A stretch of 64,000 nucleotides of DNA from Letharia columbiana. Taxonomy: Eukaryota > Ascomycota > Lecanoromycetes > Lecanorales > Parmeliaceae. A program made the position numbers and the translations under genes. Below the pieces are notes generated by a model, which had not been told where the DNA came from, made no database searches, and saw only the letters and a program-made list of their open reading frames with translations. Of the stretch, positions 37,608-48,755 are shown one piece after another. Where the stretch lies: contig NW_023501148.1 in assembly GCF_014066305.1 (NCBI RefSeq), positions 186,001 through 250,000 of the forward strand, in the 5' to 3' direction. Positions within the stretch are counted from its first letter, which is position 1, and each line of letters begins with the position of its first letter.

Positions 37608-38214
37608 ACGAGTAAAGATCTATAAATTAAATTTATAATCATTTTTTTTATTCAGAGCTGTCGAGTAAATTTCGATAAGCGAGATTTAAATTTCTTATCT
37701 TTAAATATCTATGAGACTAAATTTAGTAATTCTCTTTTTATCTAAAAGCTCACATTACGTTCTATAATTTAAAAGAAAAATCTTAAAATTTTAATAGAAA
37801 ACAAAAAAGTTATTCTAAAATTAAATAATATATATCTATTTTTTAATTAAGGCTATCGAGCGAACTTTAATAAGCGATATTTAAATTTCTTACGCTTTAA
37901 TAATTATAAGACTAAATTTAAAAATTTCTTTTTTATCTAAAAGCCTATATTTTATTCTATAATTTAAAAAAAAATCTTAAAATTTTAATAGAAAATAAAA
38001 AAGTTATTCTATATATTAATAATATATATATATTTTTTTAATAAGAGAGGCGCGGAAGGACGAGATTTTAATAGTTACGAACGCTAATTTATTTACTCGT
38101 TATAATTTAGTCGATCTAGTTAAAAAGCGTATAAGATTTAAATTTATAATTAGCTATATATATAAATTTAAGATTTTTAAGCTTAGCTCTATCTTATTCT
38201 ATTATATATACTAA
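37608..38214 (-). repeat. Short-family repeat, copy 9, composite
   Basis: ACGAGTAAAGATCTATAAAT at the left, ATTCTATTATATATACTAAT at the right, about 607 bp. As in copy 6 the interior is doubled (second start near 37830). Confidence 0.7.
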
Positions 38215-38329
38215 TAGTAATAATAGCGATATTAATATTATATATACTTACGCTAATAGAAGAATAGAGAAATAAAGAGAGAATATAAAGAGTTTTAATA
38301 TATATTTAATATAGTAAATAGATATCTTC

Positions 38330-39860
38330 TTACTACTCTTTAATTCTAATATATTAAATATTTAGAGTATTAATTATAATAACGAAATTAGACTTTAGAT
38401 ATTTATTTTAATTAAATATAATATTATAGCGAAGATCGTTATAGCTATTATAAAAATCTTCTATTAAATTATTAATCATCTAAAATAATAAGCTCGTAAT
38501 AGAGAATATAATCTTATTATATTTAAAAAGCTATTATTATCGTATATATTCGATACTCTTAGATTTAGATAACTCTCTATTATTACGTCTAAGCTTAAGA
38601 GTATTATTTTAATCGCTATATAAAAGAATCGCTATAGTTATAAAAAGATTTCTTTTATATTAACTATTAAATAAGAAATCTCTTTAATAATAGTTCTACG
38701 AGTATTTGAATATAATAACTTTCGATTAATTAAAATTATTAAAAAATTACTTCTTTAAATAGTCTAAATAAAAGCTTATTATTAATTCGCTTTATAATAT
38801 AAAGATTAAATTATAGAGGATTAAAAGAATATAATTTAAATCGATAAGATTAATATAATCTTAAACTCTCGATGAGAATAAATACGATAATAGTATTAAC
38901 TCGATAAAATCTATATTAAATTCGCTATTTAACGTTATTTCGTAAACGCTATAAAGTTTATATTTTAAGAATATATCTTATATAATAAGAAGAGTTTATA
39001 TTATATTTAAAAGATCGAAATAATAGTTAAAAAGAAGAAATATATTTAGAAACTAGCTGCTATTAATAAGATCTTAGAGCTCGAGGCTAAATTATAGTAG
39101 AAACTTTAGATTAATATAAGATATATAAGCTTATATAATCTTTCTAATATAAAGTCTTAATAAAGATTTATAGTAGAAACTAAGAAAATTATTATTATAG
39201 AAAAGAAAGAGAAAATTAACTAATATCGCTATTAGAAGAAGATTTATTTATATATATTTCTTTAAATTCTTTAACTTCTTTCACTAATTAAATATAGATT
39301 CTTCTTTTATTATTTCTAAAATTTATCTAGAAATATAAAGAAGATAAATTTAATATAATAATTATAAAAGATAAAATCTTAATCTATATCTTAAAGTTTT
39401 AGAAATTAATCTTTATATTTATAAATATACTTAGATTATTATAATATAAAAACTTATCGTATTTAAATTATATTAAATTATATTAATCTTAAATAAAGCG
39501 ATATATTACTTAAAACGATTTATTAATAACTCGAAAAGAGGCTAAAAAGCGATAAATTTATTATTAGAAATATAAGCTTTTATAAGAGAGAATTTAGAAG
39601 TAAATAGAACGTATATCTAGATATATTATTAAAGTTATTTATTTAAAAGACGATAATTAAATATAGAAAAGACTATTTTAAAGAAAATATATAATTATAT
39701 AATTTAAATAAGCGAGCTAATAAGTATATACATAGTTATATAAAGAATTATTAATAAAAAATAATACTATTTAAGAAATTTATTAAATTATCGAAGAATA
39801 TTAAGAATATTAAGAGTTTTAGTATATATATAGAACTTTCGATATAGATCTCTATATAGT
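38330..39860 (+). pseudogene. Tc1/mariner-type transposase remnant, RIP-mutated
   Basis: A plus-strand frame broken by RIP-type stops shows the conserved stretch of fungal Tc1-like transposases. At about 38808-38868 it reads KD-IIEDW-like then WTDET-like sequence (Trp codons appear as TAA); the first catalytic Asp survives as GAT at 38843. Further on, IIIKDKIL at 39361 corresponds to the second block (consensus MEDGAP), with Asp retained at 39370. The LNYIKLY and IKRYIT stretches after 39450 match the region following the third acidic residue, which I cannot identify with confidence. Element ends are not resolved; neighbours are a short-family copy and a long-family fragment. Confidence 0.65.
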
Positions 39861-39869
39861 AGAAGATAA

Positions 39870-40498
39870 TAATTATAAATTCGTTTAAGTTCTTTTTAAA
39901 AGTCTTTTAATGCGTTTATAAATAGTAATAAGTAGTTATTAAGCTCGTCTATAACCTTAATTACTAGTAATAATAAATTCGCTAAGAAATAACTTAAAGA
40001 TATTAATAAGGGCTCTAAAAGGGGGGTAAAAGAGATATATATATCTTATAGATTTAATAATATAAGAGCGAGGGATAGAGAGAGTAAATATATTTATATT
40101 AATGAAATTAATAGAATTAATAGAGTAAGAGAGAATTAATAGTTATATAAATAGAAAAAAAAAAATTTAATCTCAAACGCGATTTATATAATTATTAAAT
40201 ATTAAATTACTCTATTAATAATAGATTTTAAAACTTAATAATTTTTAGATCGTTAAAAAGCGTAAAGTAAGATTTATAATTTATAAAAATTATAAAGTAA
40301 TTATATTTAAGAGAAGTTAAGTAATTAATTATATAAATCTTCTACGTATAAAGCTTTAATAAGAAGATATAAAAGAACTTATATACTAATTTAGCTAGTC
40401 TAACTAAAAAGCGTAGATTTAAAAAATTTATAATTAATTATATATATAAATTTAAAATTTTATAGTTTAACTCTATTTTATTCTTTTATATATATTAA
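39870..40498 (-). repeat. Long-family repeat, 5'-end fragment, RIP-mutated
   Basis: Equivalent to 17870-18470: the CTTTTTAAAAGTCTTTTAA and GCGTTTATAA block at 39890, the TAATGAAATTAATAGAATTA tract at 40100, and the terminal TCTATTTTATTCTTTTATAT at about 40470. Confidence 0.7.
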
Positions 40499-40785
40499 TA
40501 GCTATTAATAAGATTTTAAACTAATTATTTTATTTATAACTATAATATATTTAAAGTAGCGTATAGATTTATATAATAAGATACGTTTATAAATTAAATA
40601 TATTAGATTTAAGATACTCGATTATTATATTTTTAGAGGCGAATATAATAATAAATAATATTATATATTATATATCTCTCTAAATTTATTTAATTTCTAG
40701 TTTAATTAGTCTTTAATATAACGATTAATTAATCTTAAAGCTAACTATTATAGTATATTAGTTAATATTTTTTTCTCGAAATTTT
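40499..40785 (-). repeat. Fragment of repeat X
   Basis: 40540-40640 is the reverse complement of 29965-30060 (TAGCGTATAGATTTATATAA). The remainder is AT-rich without landmarks. Confidence 0.5.
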
Positions 40786-41085
40786 TATCTATAGTTAATT
40801 ATATATAACTTTAAATCGAGTTATTAGTAAAATCGATTTATTAATTATAATTTTAGATAATCTATTAAGAAGATAACTTACTTAATTAATAAGATATATT
40901 AAAAATAAGATTATTAAGTAAATACTTCTTTTTTAAATAAGAATATAATTAATTGACGATTTATAGTAATAGAAGTAAATTATATATCGTATAGAAAGTA
41001 AGTAAAGTTCGATTTAAGTTAGAATTAAAGCTTTTATAAAATTTTAACTTTATAAATTTAATTTATAAATCTTTATTTATTAATT
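40786..41085 (+). repeat. Long-family repeat, 3'-end fragment
   Basis: Parallels 14100-14495 (for example AATAAGATTATTAAGTAAATACTTC) and ends ATAAATCTTTATTTATT. Confidence 0.65.
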
Positions 41086-42129
41086 AAATATTTAAATAAG
41101 AAAATTACTATTTCGATTTATTTAATTTAATTATATATTCGAAATTTATAGAAAGAAAGAAAGTTACTTTTAAAATAAAATAAAGAGAATTATATTATAT
41201 CTTTTAAGTTTTTAATATTATAAATATTAAGCGAAGAAGAGAAAAGAAAAACTTTTTATAATATCTCTTATAAGACTTTATTATAAATTTAAAAAATAAT
41301 ATTATATTTTATAAAGACTTTTTTTTTTTTTTATTAATTATTTAAATTATTATAAAAAAGTTAAAAAAAGTTAAATATCGTTTTTTTAAATACTTTTACT
41401 TTATTTATAGAATTAGTTATATAATTATTAAGTTAAATAATAATTTATTTAAATTTACTAGCTAAATAAATAAACTAGTTTAATAATTACTTTATTTCTT
41501 TAACTAGTTATAAAATCGTTATACTATCTCGATAGATATTCTTTATAATATATTATCTGTATAGTAGATTTATTTAGAAATATAATAACTTAAGTTAATA
41601 TTTTATTAAAGCCTCTATTAATAAATTTATTTAATTTATCTATTAATTTAAATATAATAAATAGAATAATTTAATTATAGTATTAAAATTAATATAAATA
41701 TAAAATTAATATAAATTTATTAAATAAGATAACTAGATATCGAATAATTATATAAATAGAAGATAATAAGATATATTAGACTTTAATAGATAATAAGACG
41801 AAATAATATATTAATAGAGATATAGAATACGCTCGTAATAGTTATAAGTTATAAGTTATATATAATTTTTAATTTAAGATTTTTTTATATAAGAATTTTA
41901 ATTTATTAATATAAATTTTAAAGATTTTATTATAAACTCTATTATAATAATAGTAGTAAAATAGAGAAAATAAAAATATAAAAGTAATAAAAGAGATTAA
42001 AAAAATAGTAGAAATAGAGATAATAGAATAAAATTTTTTTAAGATATAATAAATCGATAAAATCTAAAATATTTTAATTTTAATTTTTTAATATAAAAGT
42101 TTTAATTTTAAAAAAAAATAAAAAAAAAA
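41086..42129. other. AT-rich RIP-mutated DNA ending in an A-rich run
   Basis: No gene. 42108-42138 is a nearly pure A run that directly precedes the spared repeat. Confidence 0.5.
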
Positions 42130-44612
42130 AAAAAAAAAGAATAAGATAGGGCTGAGCTTGGAAACCTTGAATTTGTATGTGCAGCCAATCATCAATTCGG
42201 GGTTATTACGCCTTTTGGCTAGACTGACTGAGTCAGCCCGCTAGCCCTCCCGAGCTCCCTCATCAAAAATTTGTGTGTAGAAGTTTTACACTCTGAGATA
42301 ACCAGCTCCCTACGGATGCTGTTTCTTCATAATTTCGTAAATTGTAGAACTCAGTGTGCGCTTTCTAACGCTGTAAAAATAATGAAGTTTGGCCTACTAT
42401 TGGTGGATTAAATGGACATTCAAATATGGTAGTCATGGTAGTCACACCAGACGCGTCCGGGATCGGATAATAATCCTTCCACCTGTTTGTGTAACCATTC
42501 TTCTTCCACCATTCTATCAATTCTACCAATTTACTAATATGAACATAATCATCCTCGATACCCCTCGCGGAAACGTTACTAAACGCTTCAGGCACGTATA
42601 CCCCTTTTGCCCGTTCTTAGAGCCTCTACTAACGCCCCCAGGCCACCCCTCGACGAATCCGCTACTGCTGGCCAGCTACCTACTACTGCTCATAAACGCG
42701 TTGAAAGGCCCTCAAAAAGAGCCCGAACGGATACGTCCTCCCCTACATACTCCTCCCAAGCCAGCGGTAATACCTTCCAACCCAGCGATGCTACCTCTCA
42801 AGACGCGTCCACCTACTCATAAACGCGTTGGAAGGCCCTCAAAAAGAGCCCGAACGGATTCATAGCCATCGTCCTCCCCTACATACTCCTCCCAAGCCAG
42901 CGGTACTCGACCAGCCGCTCAGTCAACACTACCTACCCTATCAGCTCAGCAATCCACTTAGTCAGATCGTCAGCCAGTCACTCAATCATCCACTCAGTCG
43001 GCCACTCAGCTAGCTACTCAGTCTAATACTCTACAAGAGAAGGAGCAAGAGGAGGAACTACAACAGGTAAATGCGGAGAACACTGCGGAGAAACCAAGCG
43101 GCAACAAGGCCACCATCGTCAAGAACACGGCTCAGCTCTCCAAGATCCCACGTCATATCAGTCATCCACTCAGTCAGCCACTCAGCTAGCCACTCAGTCT
43201 GATACTCTACAAGAGAAGGAGTAAGAGGAGGAACTACAACAGGCAAATGCGGAGAACACTGCGGAGAAACCAAGCGGCAACAAGGCCACCATCGTCAAGA
43301 ACACGGCTCAGCTCTCCAAGATCCCACACGTCATATGCTCTCCACGGTTCCACATCAAATCATCACTCAGCAAGCGGAGAACACCACTGCAACTTGGCCG
43401 TTCCACATCAAATCATCACTCAGCAAGCGGAGAACACCACTGCAACTTGGCCTGTCATCCCCACTACATTGAGGAGCAAGAGGAGGATCTACAACAGGCG
43501 AATGCGGAGAACACTGCGGAGAACATTGCGGAGACAGTCATCAGCAGCAGTGACACAACAGGCCTACTCTCCACGGTCTCACACCAGCCCGATACTCAGT
43601 AAGAGGAGGAACCACTGCAGCAGGTAAATGCGGAGAATATTGCGGAGACAGTCATCAGCAGCAGTGACACAACAGGCCTACTCTCCACGGTCTCACACCA
43701 ATCCACTCAGCCAATGCAAGAGAAGTCACTACAGCAGGCGAATGCGGAGAACACTGCGGAGAAACCAAGCGGCAACAAGGCCCCCAGCACCAAGCACGGT
43801 TCCATATCAAATCATCACTCAACAAGCGGAGAACACCACTGCAACTTAGCCTATCATCCCCACTACATTAAGAAGTAAGAGGAGGAACTACAACAGGCAA
43901 ATGCGGAGAACACTGCGGAGAACACTATGGAGAACACTGCGGAGAAACCAAGCGGAAACAAGGCCCCCAGCACCAAGAACACGGCTCAGCTCTCCAAAAT
44001 CCCACATCATATGCTCTCCACGGTTCTACATCAAATCATCACTCAGCAAGCGGAGAACACCACTGCAACTTGGCCTATCATCCCCACTGCATTGAGGAGC
44101 AAGAGGAGGAACTACAACAGGCAAATGCGGAGAACACTGCGGAGAAACTAAGCGGCAACAAGGCCACCATCGTCAAGAACACGGCTCAGCTCTCCAAGAT
44201 CCCACCTCATATGCTCTCCACGGTTCCACATCAAATCATCACTCCGGAACGATGCATATTTGGACGAATTGAAACCGTCCGATGTCTTGCTCTGACAGCT
44301 ATTTCATTATTCGAAAGATTTCACTGCGGCAGGAGATAATGTGGGATTCACACCACTAATTGGCATGTTGTCTCCATTTCTTTCCGGTATTTCGATACTT
44401 CTTGCCATAAGGATATGGCCTTTCTCTGTTTTTTGTGGGCAATTATTACGGATCAATCCTTCACACTCGATACACCTTCCTAATTAGGCCTTAGCGCGCC
44501 TCTCTCCGTACATATATGTCTGTATGTAGGTCAAAAACGCACAGCAAGCGATCAGAGTTCGATTTGACTTAGAAAAATCCAACTCCATAAATTTAATTAA
44601 TGGCCTTTTTTT
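42130..44612 (+). repeat. Long-family repeat, RIP-spared full-length copy
   Basis: The best-preserved copy, with a sharp change of composition at both borders. Order: 5' end AAGAATAAGATAGGGCTGAG; conserved block 42281-42600; GC-rich block with AAACGCGTTG-AAGGCCCTC repeated at 42694 and 42821; then at least five modules (near 43050, 43230, 43480, 43880, 44105) of the pattern AACTACAACAGGCAAATGCG followed by GAGAACACTGCGGAGAAACC and AAGAACACGGCTCAGCTCTC; then the 3' block from 44240, ending near CCATAAATTTAATTAATGGCC and a T-run. Frames reach 158 residues but change between modules and lack a domain. I regard it as a non-coding, non-autonomous element. No terminal inverted repeats are seen. Confidence 0.8.
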
Positions 44613-45048
44613 TTTTATTATATATATTTAAGAAGAGAAGTATTTTAATATTATATCGAAATTATCGAATTTAAAGTAATATAAATAAAGATAAAATATA
44701 AATAAGAGTAAATAGATTTAATTCTTATAGTTAATAGAAAGTATAAATTATTTTAAATAATCTTATCTTCTCTATAGTAATTAAACTTCGACGAAGTATT
44801 ATTATTAAATTATTTAATAAGAATAGAATAAACTTTTAATAAAAGTATAACTCGAATTTAAAGATCTAGCGAAATTTTAAGCGTAGAACGATAGCGACGC
44901 GAAAGAATAAGAAGTTAATAATATTTAAAAAGAAGAATATTAATTAATAAGTCGAATAATTAAGAAGTTCTTTACTATAGAGTAATTATTTAGATTATTA
45001 CTATTATTTAATATTAAACTATTTACTTATAAGTAAAGTAAGTTTATT
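44613..45048. other. AT-rich RIP-mutated DNA, no identifiable gene
   Basis: CA/TG-poor again immediately after the spared repeat. Nothing recognisable before the LTR at 45049. Confidence 0.45.
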
Positions 45049-46540
45049 TATTATAAGCGTATTCTTAATATATTACTTAGCTCTTAATTTTATAGCTAGC
45101 GAGTCTAGCGAAGATATTCTCTACTATATTATAAGATTATTAATCTTATTATCTTTATTTTATCTTATTTATATTAATATTATATTTATACTAATTCTAA
45201 TATTATAATAAGACTTCTTTATATCCCTCGACGAAGAGAAATATAATTCGAGTATACTTTATTCGAATTAGCGGACGAATTTAAAGAAATGCGTTAATAG
45301 GGGCTTTAATAATATTATATCTCTAGGTAAGCTTACTATACGGGTAACTCGATTTCAAAGAGCCTAAACGAGACAGCGGAACGACCTCGTCAGAATAGTA
45401 GGCGAGAGATAACTAAGGCACAGGGACCATTCGTACGACTAGCGAATTGATAGTAGAAAGAAATCGTCACAAACCCCACACACAGTGAGCCTGCTACAAG
45501 GGCAGCAAACGTACAACCTCTTCACTAAGCATGTCGACAACACCATAGTAAGCCTGCTACAATGGCGGGAACAGCCCCGAAACAACACATATCGACCTCT
45601 TCACTAAGCATGTCGACAACACACATAGTGAGCCTGCTACCAAATGGCATTCAACATATTCGATTCTTCCCAACCTCCTACCTCCCTACCAGACCCTACG
45701 AATCGACAAATGAGTTGAAGCAAAGGAGATGGAACGGAGGATGGATTTTTGATGGCAAGAGCATGGGAGACACAGGGCAAATCTACAGTGAAGCTCCCAG
45801 GCCAGGCTGCCAAAAGGTGTTGGAGGTGAATACATACGTTGGGTTTTCTTCAATTCTATCGAAGGACTATAGCAAGAAGACTAGGCAAGAAGAAGAACTC
45901 GGAGAATCTTGCTGGCACGCAGGCAAGATGTGGCTACATCTCCAGGATCTCTGAAGGACAATGTGTGGTTGGAGGTATTTAGTTCGTATTAGGTTCGATT
46001 CCTAATGGCGCTGGTACAATGGTGTTGCGGTGCTTTTTATTTCTGGCAGCGCCATTAGCCACAGGTTTTAAAGTTCCGTCGAGCGGTGTTGGCGAGGGCT
46101 TAGGTTCGAAACCCGTGTGACGCATTGATTTGTGAAGCGAAATGTTCCCCGTTAGTCATAGTCCGGGGGCGGACACCTGTTGGTTGTGGTCGTGTGGTTG
46201 GAGGTATCTAGTTCGTATTAGGTTCGATTCCTAATGGCGCTGGTACAATGGTGTTGCGGTGCTTTTTATTTCCCTACATCTCCAGGATCTCTGAAGGACA
46301 ATGCAGGCATGGCACAGTCAAGACCAGTATACGGCCCGGCAATACCGCTATACCTCGGCAAATCTTCTCCAATTAAGGCCTATACGGACTATGGATGTTT
46401 GGAGACACAGGGCAAGCGATGGGCGTGCATCTCCGGTCTACCAGCCATGGGGGCCACGGCTATTTGAGAGGGGGGGTTAGTGTTACGAGCGTACCCTTGA
46501 CACACCACTCAGCCCTCAGCCCTATGGCACGCGAGCTTGC
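45049..46540 (+). mobile_element. LTR element whose interior escaped RIP
   Basis: 5' LTR 45049-45202 (TATTATAAGCG start) is RIP-mutated. The interior becomes progressively normal from about 45260 and is the un-mutated counterpart of 23540-24060, 28017-29160 and 53900-54126. Near 46467-46490 a G-rich purine tract precedes a second LTR start TGTTACGAGCG at 46491, but homology to the LTR fades after about 46540, so that LTR is truncated. The 130-residue frame at 45562-45954 lies in this interior; I see no gag or pol motif, and the mutated copies do not confirm it. A 310-bp insertion sits at 45964-46273. Confidence 0.7.
45964..46273 (+). mobile_element. 310-bp insertion bounded by 79-bp direct repeats; TRIM- or dimeric-SINE-like
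   Basis: The 79-bp unit TGTGGTTGGAGGTAT...GCTTTTTATTT occurs at 45964-46042 and 46194-46272 with about one difference. A 30-bp direct repeat of host-element sequence flanks the whole (45934-45963 and 46274-46303). Other copies of the host element (about 28910-28935 and 27580-27605) have an unoccupied site. Each unit contains GGTTCGATTCC, a perfect match to the Pol III B-box consensus, in a T-arm-like hairpin (TTAGG-TTCGATT-CCTAA), followed by a TTTTT stop-like run. TGGCAGCGCC follows the first unit, as a primer-binding site would. The class is undecided: the 30-bp duplication is too long for LTR integrase. Confidence 0.55.
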
Positions 46541-46870
46541 CCTGTTCTCTTCCTCTATGTTGCCAGTGCTACTCTATCACAGCTTTACTTCGTAGGCTTT
46601 CATGGTCTAGAGCGAGACTCGGCGCAATTCTGCGCAGCTTAGTGATTCTTTGAATTACGCAGCGGGTCAGTGTGCTGATTACTGGACCGGGTCACCCCTT
46701 GAAGCGCGCTTAAGCGAAGGTGGGCGTTTCACGAATTGATGACAAACAACTGTGGAAACGTCAAACCAAGTGAGAGTGCAGAGACGATAGATCCATCTTT
46801 GAATGTGTCAAGTAAAGAAGGCAAAGTCCTAGTATAAGCAATCGAGACTTCCCCACAAGCTCTCAAACTG
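46541..46870. other. Normal-composition intergenic stretch
   Basis: Between the truncated LTR and the stop codon of the minus-strand gene. It probably includes that gene's 3' untranslated region. No polyadenylation signal stands out and no gene is supported. Confidence 0.45.
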
Positions 46871-47722
46871 CTATTCTTCCCCCATGGCCAGTAGCCGACC
46901 CCATAATTGCCTCACCAGCATGAGTATGTCTCGCGTTCTGACCATACAGCTATAACAATCACCTTTGACAACGTCCTCAAATACGACAAAAGCTAAGCGG
47001 TCAAGATGGTGGTTGACCTCCTGAATGACTTGCGCAATGGATTCCAGTTTTGACATTTCGCCTTCAAAAGTGGCGACACCCAATTGTGCTGCTTTGAATG
47101 TTTTGTGTGCCTTAACCCAAGGGTCCCGATACCACTCCGTAAAATTGACGCCCAGGTAGGCCCAGGTCACAAATTTGCCGGCTATGAGGCGTTTCTTGAA
47201 ACCACTCGGTTCAGAGACCTCAAGAGCTCTCGCAGCACTTGAGTTGTGCTCGTGATATTGTGGCCGAAGAAGTCGGTAATGGTCCATGAGATGTGAAATG
47301 TTCAAGCTGGTGGATTCGAGCTGGCTTTGAACAGCGATCACATCGTCGAGAAAGACATGGTATTTGTCCTGGTCTTGATTGGAGAGGCGGGTAGATTTTT
47401 CGGAAGCATACGCAAGACATCCGAGCGGGCGACTTGTATCCATCACAGTAAGCGTGATATCAGACCAGGACTTTTCCATCTCCAACAGTGTATGCTCGTC
47501 GACTGTTGACATGTATACTGATCTATCGAAGACATGTACTGGAGACAAGTTGATGACTGAAGCGAGCCTGGGACAGGTATCAACGGTCGGGCTAGGTGGA
47601 TGTCGCGCGTTGTTCGAAGGGCCGGGTTGAAGTGCAAAGCGAAGGAGGAGTGTTGTCACGGCCAACATCAGAGCAACACCCCAAAGAAGCCGATATTTGT
47701 ATGCCATAAAAAGCCACCTCAT
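46871..47722 (-). CDS. Predicted type II membrane protein of unknown family, 283 residues
   Basis: A single uninterrupted frame of 283 codons. Residues 1-11 are basic and aromatic and 12-31 (LLWGVALMLAVTTLLLRFAL) form one membrane anchor, followed by a Pro-rich link (31-51). The remainder is soluble and largely helical in character. Four N-glycosylation sequons (N58, N141, N160, N193) all lie after the anchor, and cysteines sit at 50, 102, 256 and 259, consistent with a luminal or extracellular domain. A second Met at residue 6 could also start the protein. I recognise no domain or catalytic motif. Normal codon use and the absence of RIP stops argue that it is a functional single-copy gene. 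It lies about 640 bp from a RIP-mutated LTR on its 5' side, so heterochromatic silencing is possible (inference). Confidence 0.65.
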   Translation of the reverse strand: MRWLFMAYKYRLLWGVALMLAVTTLLLRFALQPGPSNNARHPPSPTVDTCPRLASVINLSPVHVFDRSVYMSTVDEHTLLEMEKSWSDITLTVMDTSRPLGCLAYASEKSTRLSNQDQDKYHVFLDDVIAVQSQLESTSLNISHLMDHYRLLRPQYHEHNSSAARALEVSEPSGFKKRLIAGKFVTWAYLGVNFTEWYRDPWVKAHKTFKAAQLGVATFEGEMSKLESIAQVIQEVNHHLDRLAFVVFEDVVKGDCYSCMVRTRDILMLVRQLWGRLLAMGEE

Positions 47723-48359
47723 GCCATTCGATGTATTGTTGACAAGGACGTCTTCTATGAGCCATTAAGAATATTAGTAAAAGGTAGACTATCAATAAGC
47801 ATTGATTGTATTTGCTCAAATAGAGTCTCTCATACCTCTAATCTGATTGTCAATGCTACTTCTGGAAGTGCTAGCTCTCGAGTCCCGTTGAGATGGGTGG
47901 GATCGTAGTCCCGCAAATGTACTTTGAGGCGTAGATGTAAGTGTGATCCCGCCAAAGAATGATGAGGAATCTTGGTCTGCCATTTTTCTGTCAATGACTT
48001 CAGGCTACGACAAGGAGAGACTTGAATGGATAACTTTCGCAACAAGCAGCTGATTTCTCTTTCTTGTAGACTTTGCCAGTTGAAATGACAACAGAGGTTG
48101 TGATCTGAATAAGTAAGAAGGTTAAGCCACGGTGTTAAGGAATAATATGATATGACTCATAAATGTGGTGTGGTGGAAGTATGTTCATTAATCTATATGC
48201 CTGCAGAGCAGATATGTGCGGTGCCAAGCCTACGCTAGTGGCCCTATGAGTGTCCCTGAGGCATCTCATGACACACGGTTTTTAAAAGGAATATTCAAAG
48301 CGGGAGTCAGCCTTATAGCAGTACGACGTCACTGAATAAGATAATTTTTAGGAGCTAGG
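47723..48359 (-). promoter_or_regulatory. Upstream region of the 283-residue gene
   Basis: Normal base composition up to the LTR that begins at 48360. Short frames here (up to 102 residues across the gene start) have no features of genes. It presumably contains promoter and 5' leader; no specific element can be named. Confidence 0.4.
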
Positions 48360-48589
48360 TGTTACGAGCGTATTCTTAACATACCCCTTAGTTCTATAAC
48401 TAGCGGGCCTTAGCGGAGATATCTTCTATTATATTATACCTTCTTTCTATCTATATAATTTAATAGTCTTATTATTCTTATTCTATCTTATCTATATTAA
48501 TATCGTATTTATACTAGTTTTAATCTTATAATAAAAGCTTCTTTATATCTCTTTTAGCGAAGAAAATTAACGAGTTCTTTACTTTTTAG

Positions 48590-48755
48590 ACTACTATTAC
48601 GCGTATAGCTCTAGTCTATTAGACGTATAGCTTCTATTTACTAGACGTATAGTCTCTATTTACTAGACGTATAGCCTCTTTAATTAAATTAGCGATCGCG
48701 CGGAAGTTAATAAATACTAATCGTAAATAATAAAGAATCTATATCTAGTGTCTTT
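48590..48755 (+). repeat. Left terminal inverted repeat of the MULE
   Basis: Pairs with 51320-51477. Contains three to four 22-bp units, each with a GACGTATAG core, then AATTAGCGATCGCGCGGAAG, whose partner is CTTTCGCGCGGTCGCTAATT at 51361-51380. Confidence 0.75.

Noticed and set aside
42365..44339. Frames up to 158 residues in the second spared copy, one with VGRPSKRAR resembling an AT-hook
   Set aside because: The motif lacks the RGRP core, the frame is not shared by the inverted copy over its full length, and it overlaps others in all frames.
45562..45954. 130-residue frame as a host gene
   Set aside because: It lies within the interior of an LTR element with mutated sister copies at 23.6, 28.1 and 53.9 kb. 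No gag or pol motif is visible.
46090..46130. A tRNA gene
   Set aside because: There is a B-box-like GGTTCGAAACC but no matching acceptor stem, anticodon arm or A box at the right distance.
47327..48045. Plus- and minus-strand frames overlapping or upstream of the 283-residue gene
   Set aside because: Shadows of the real frame or short frames in the promoter, with no independent features.
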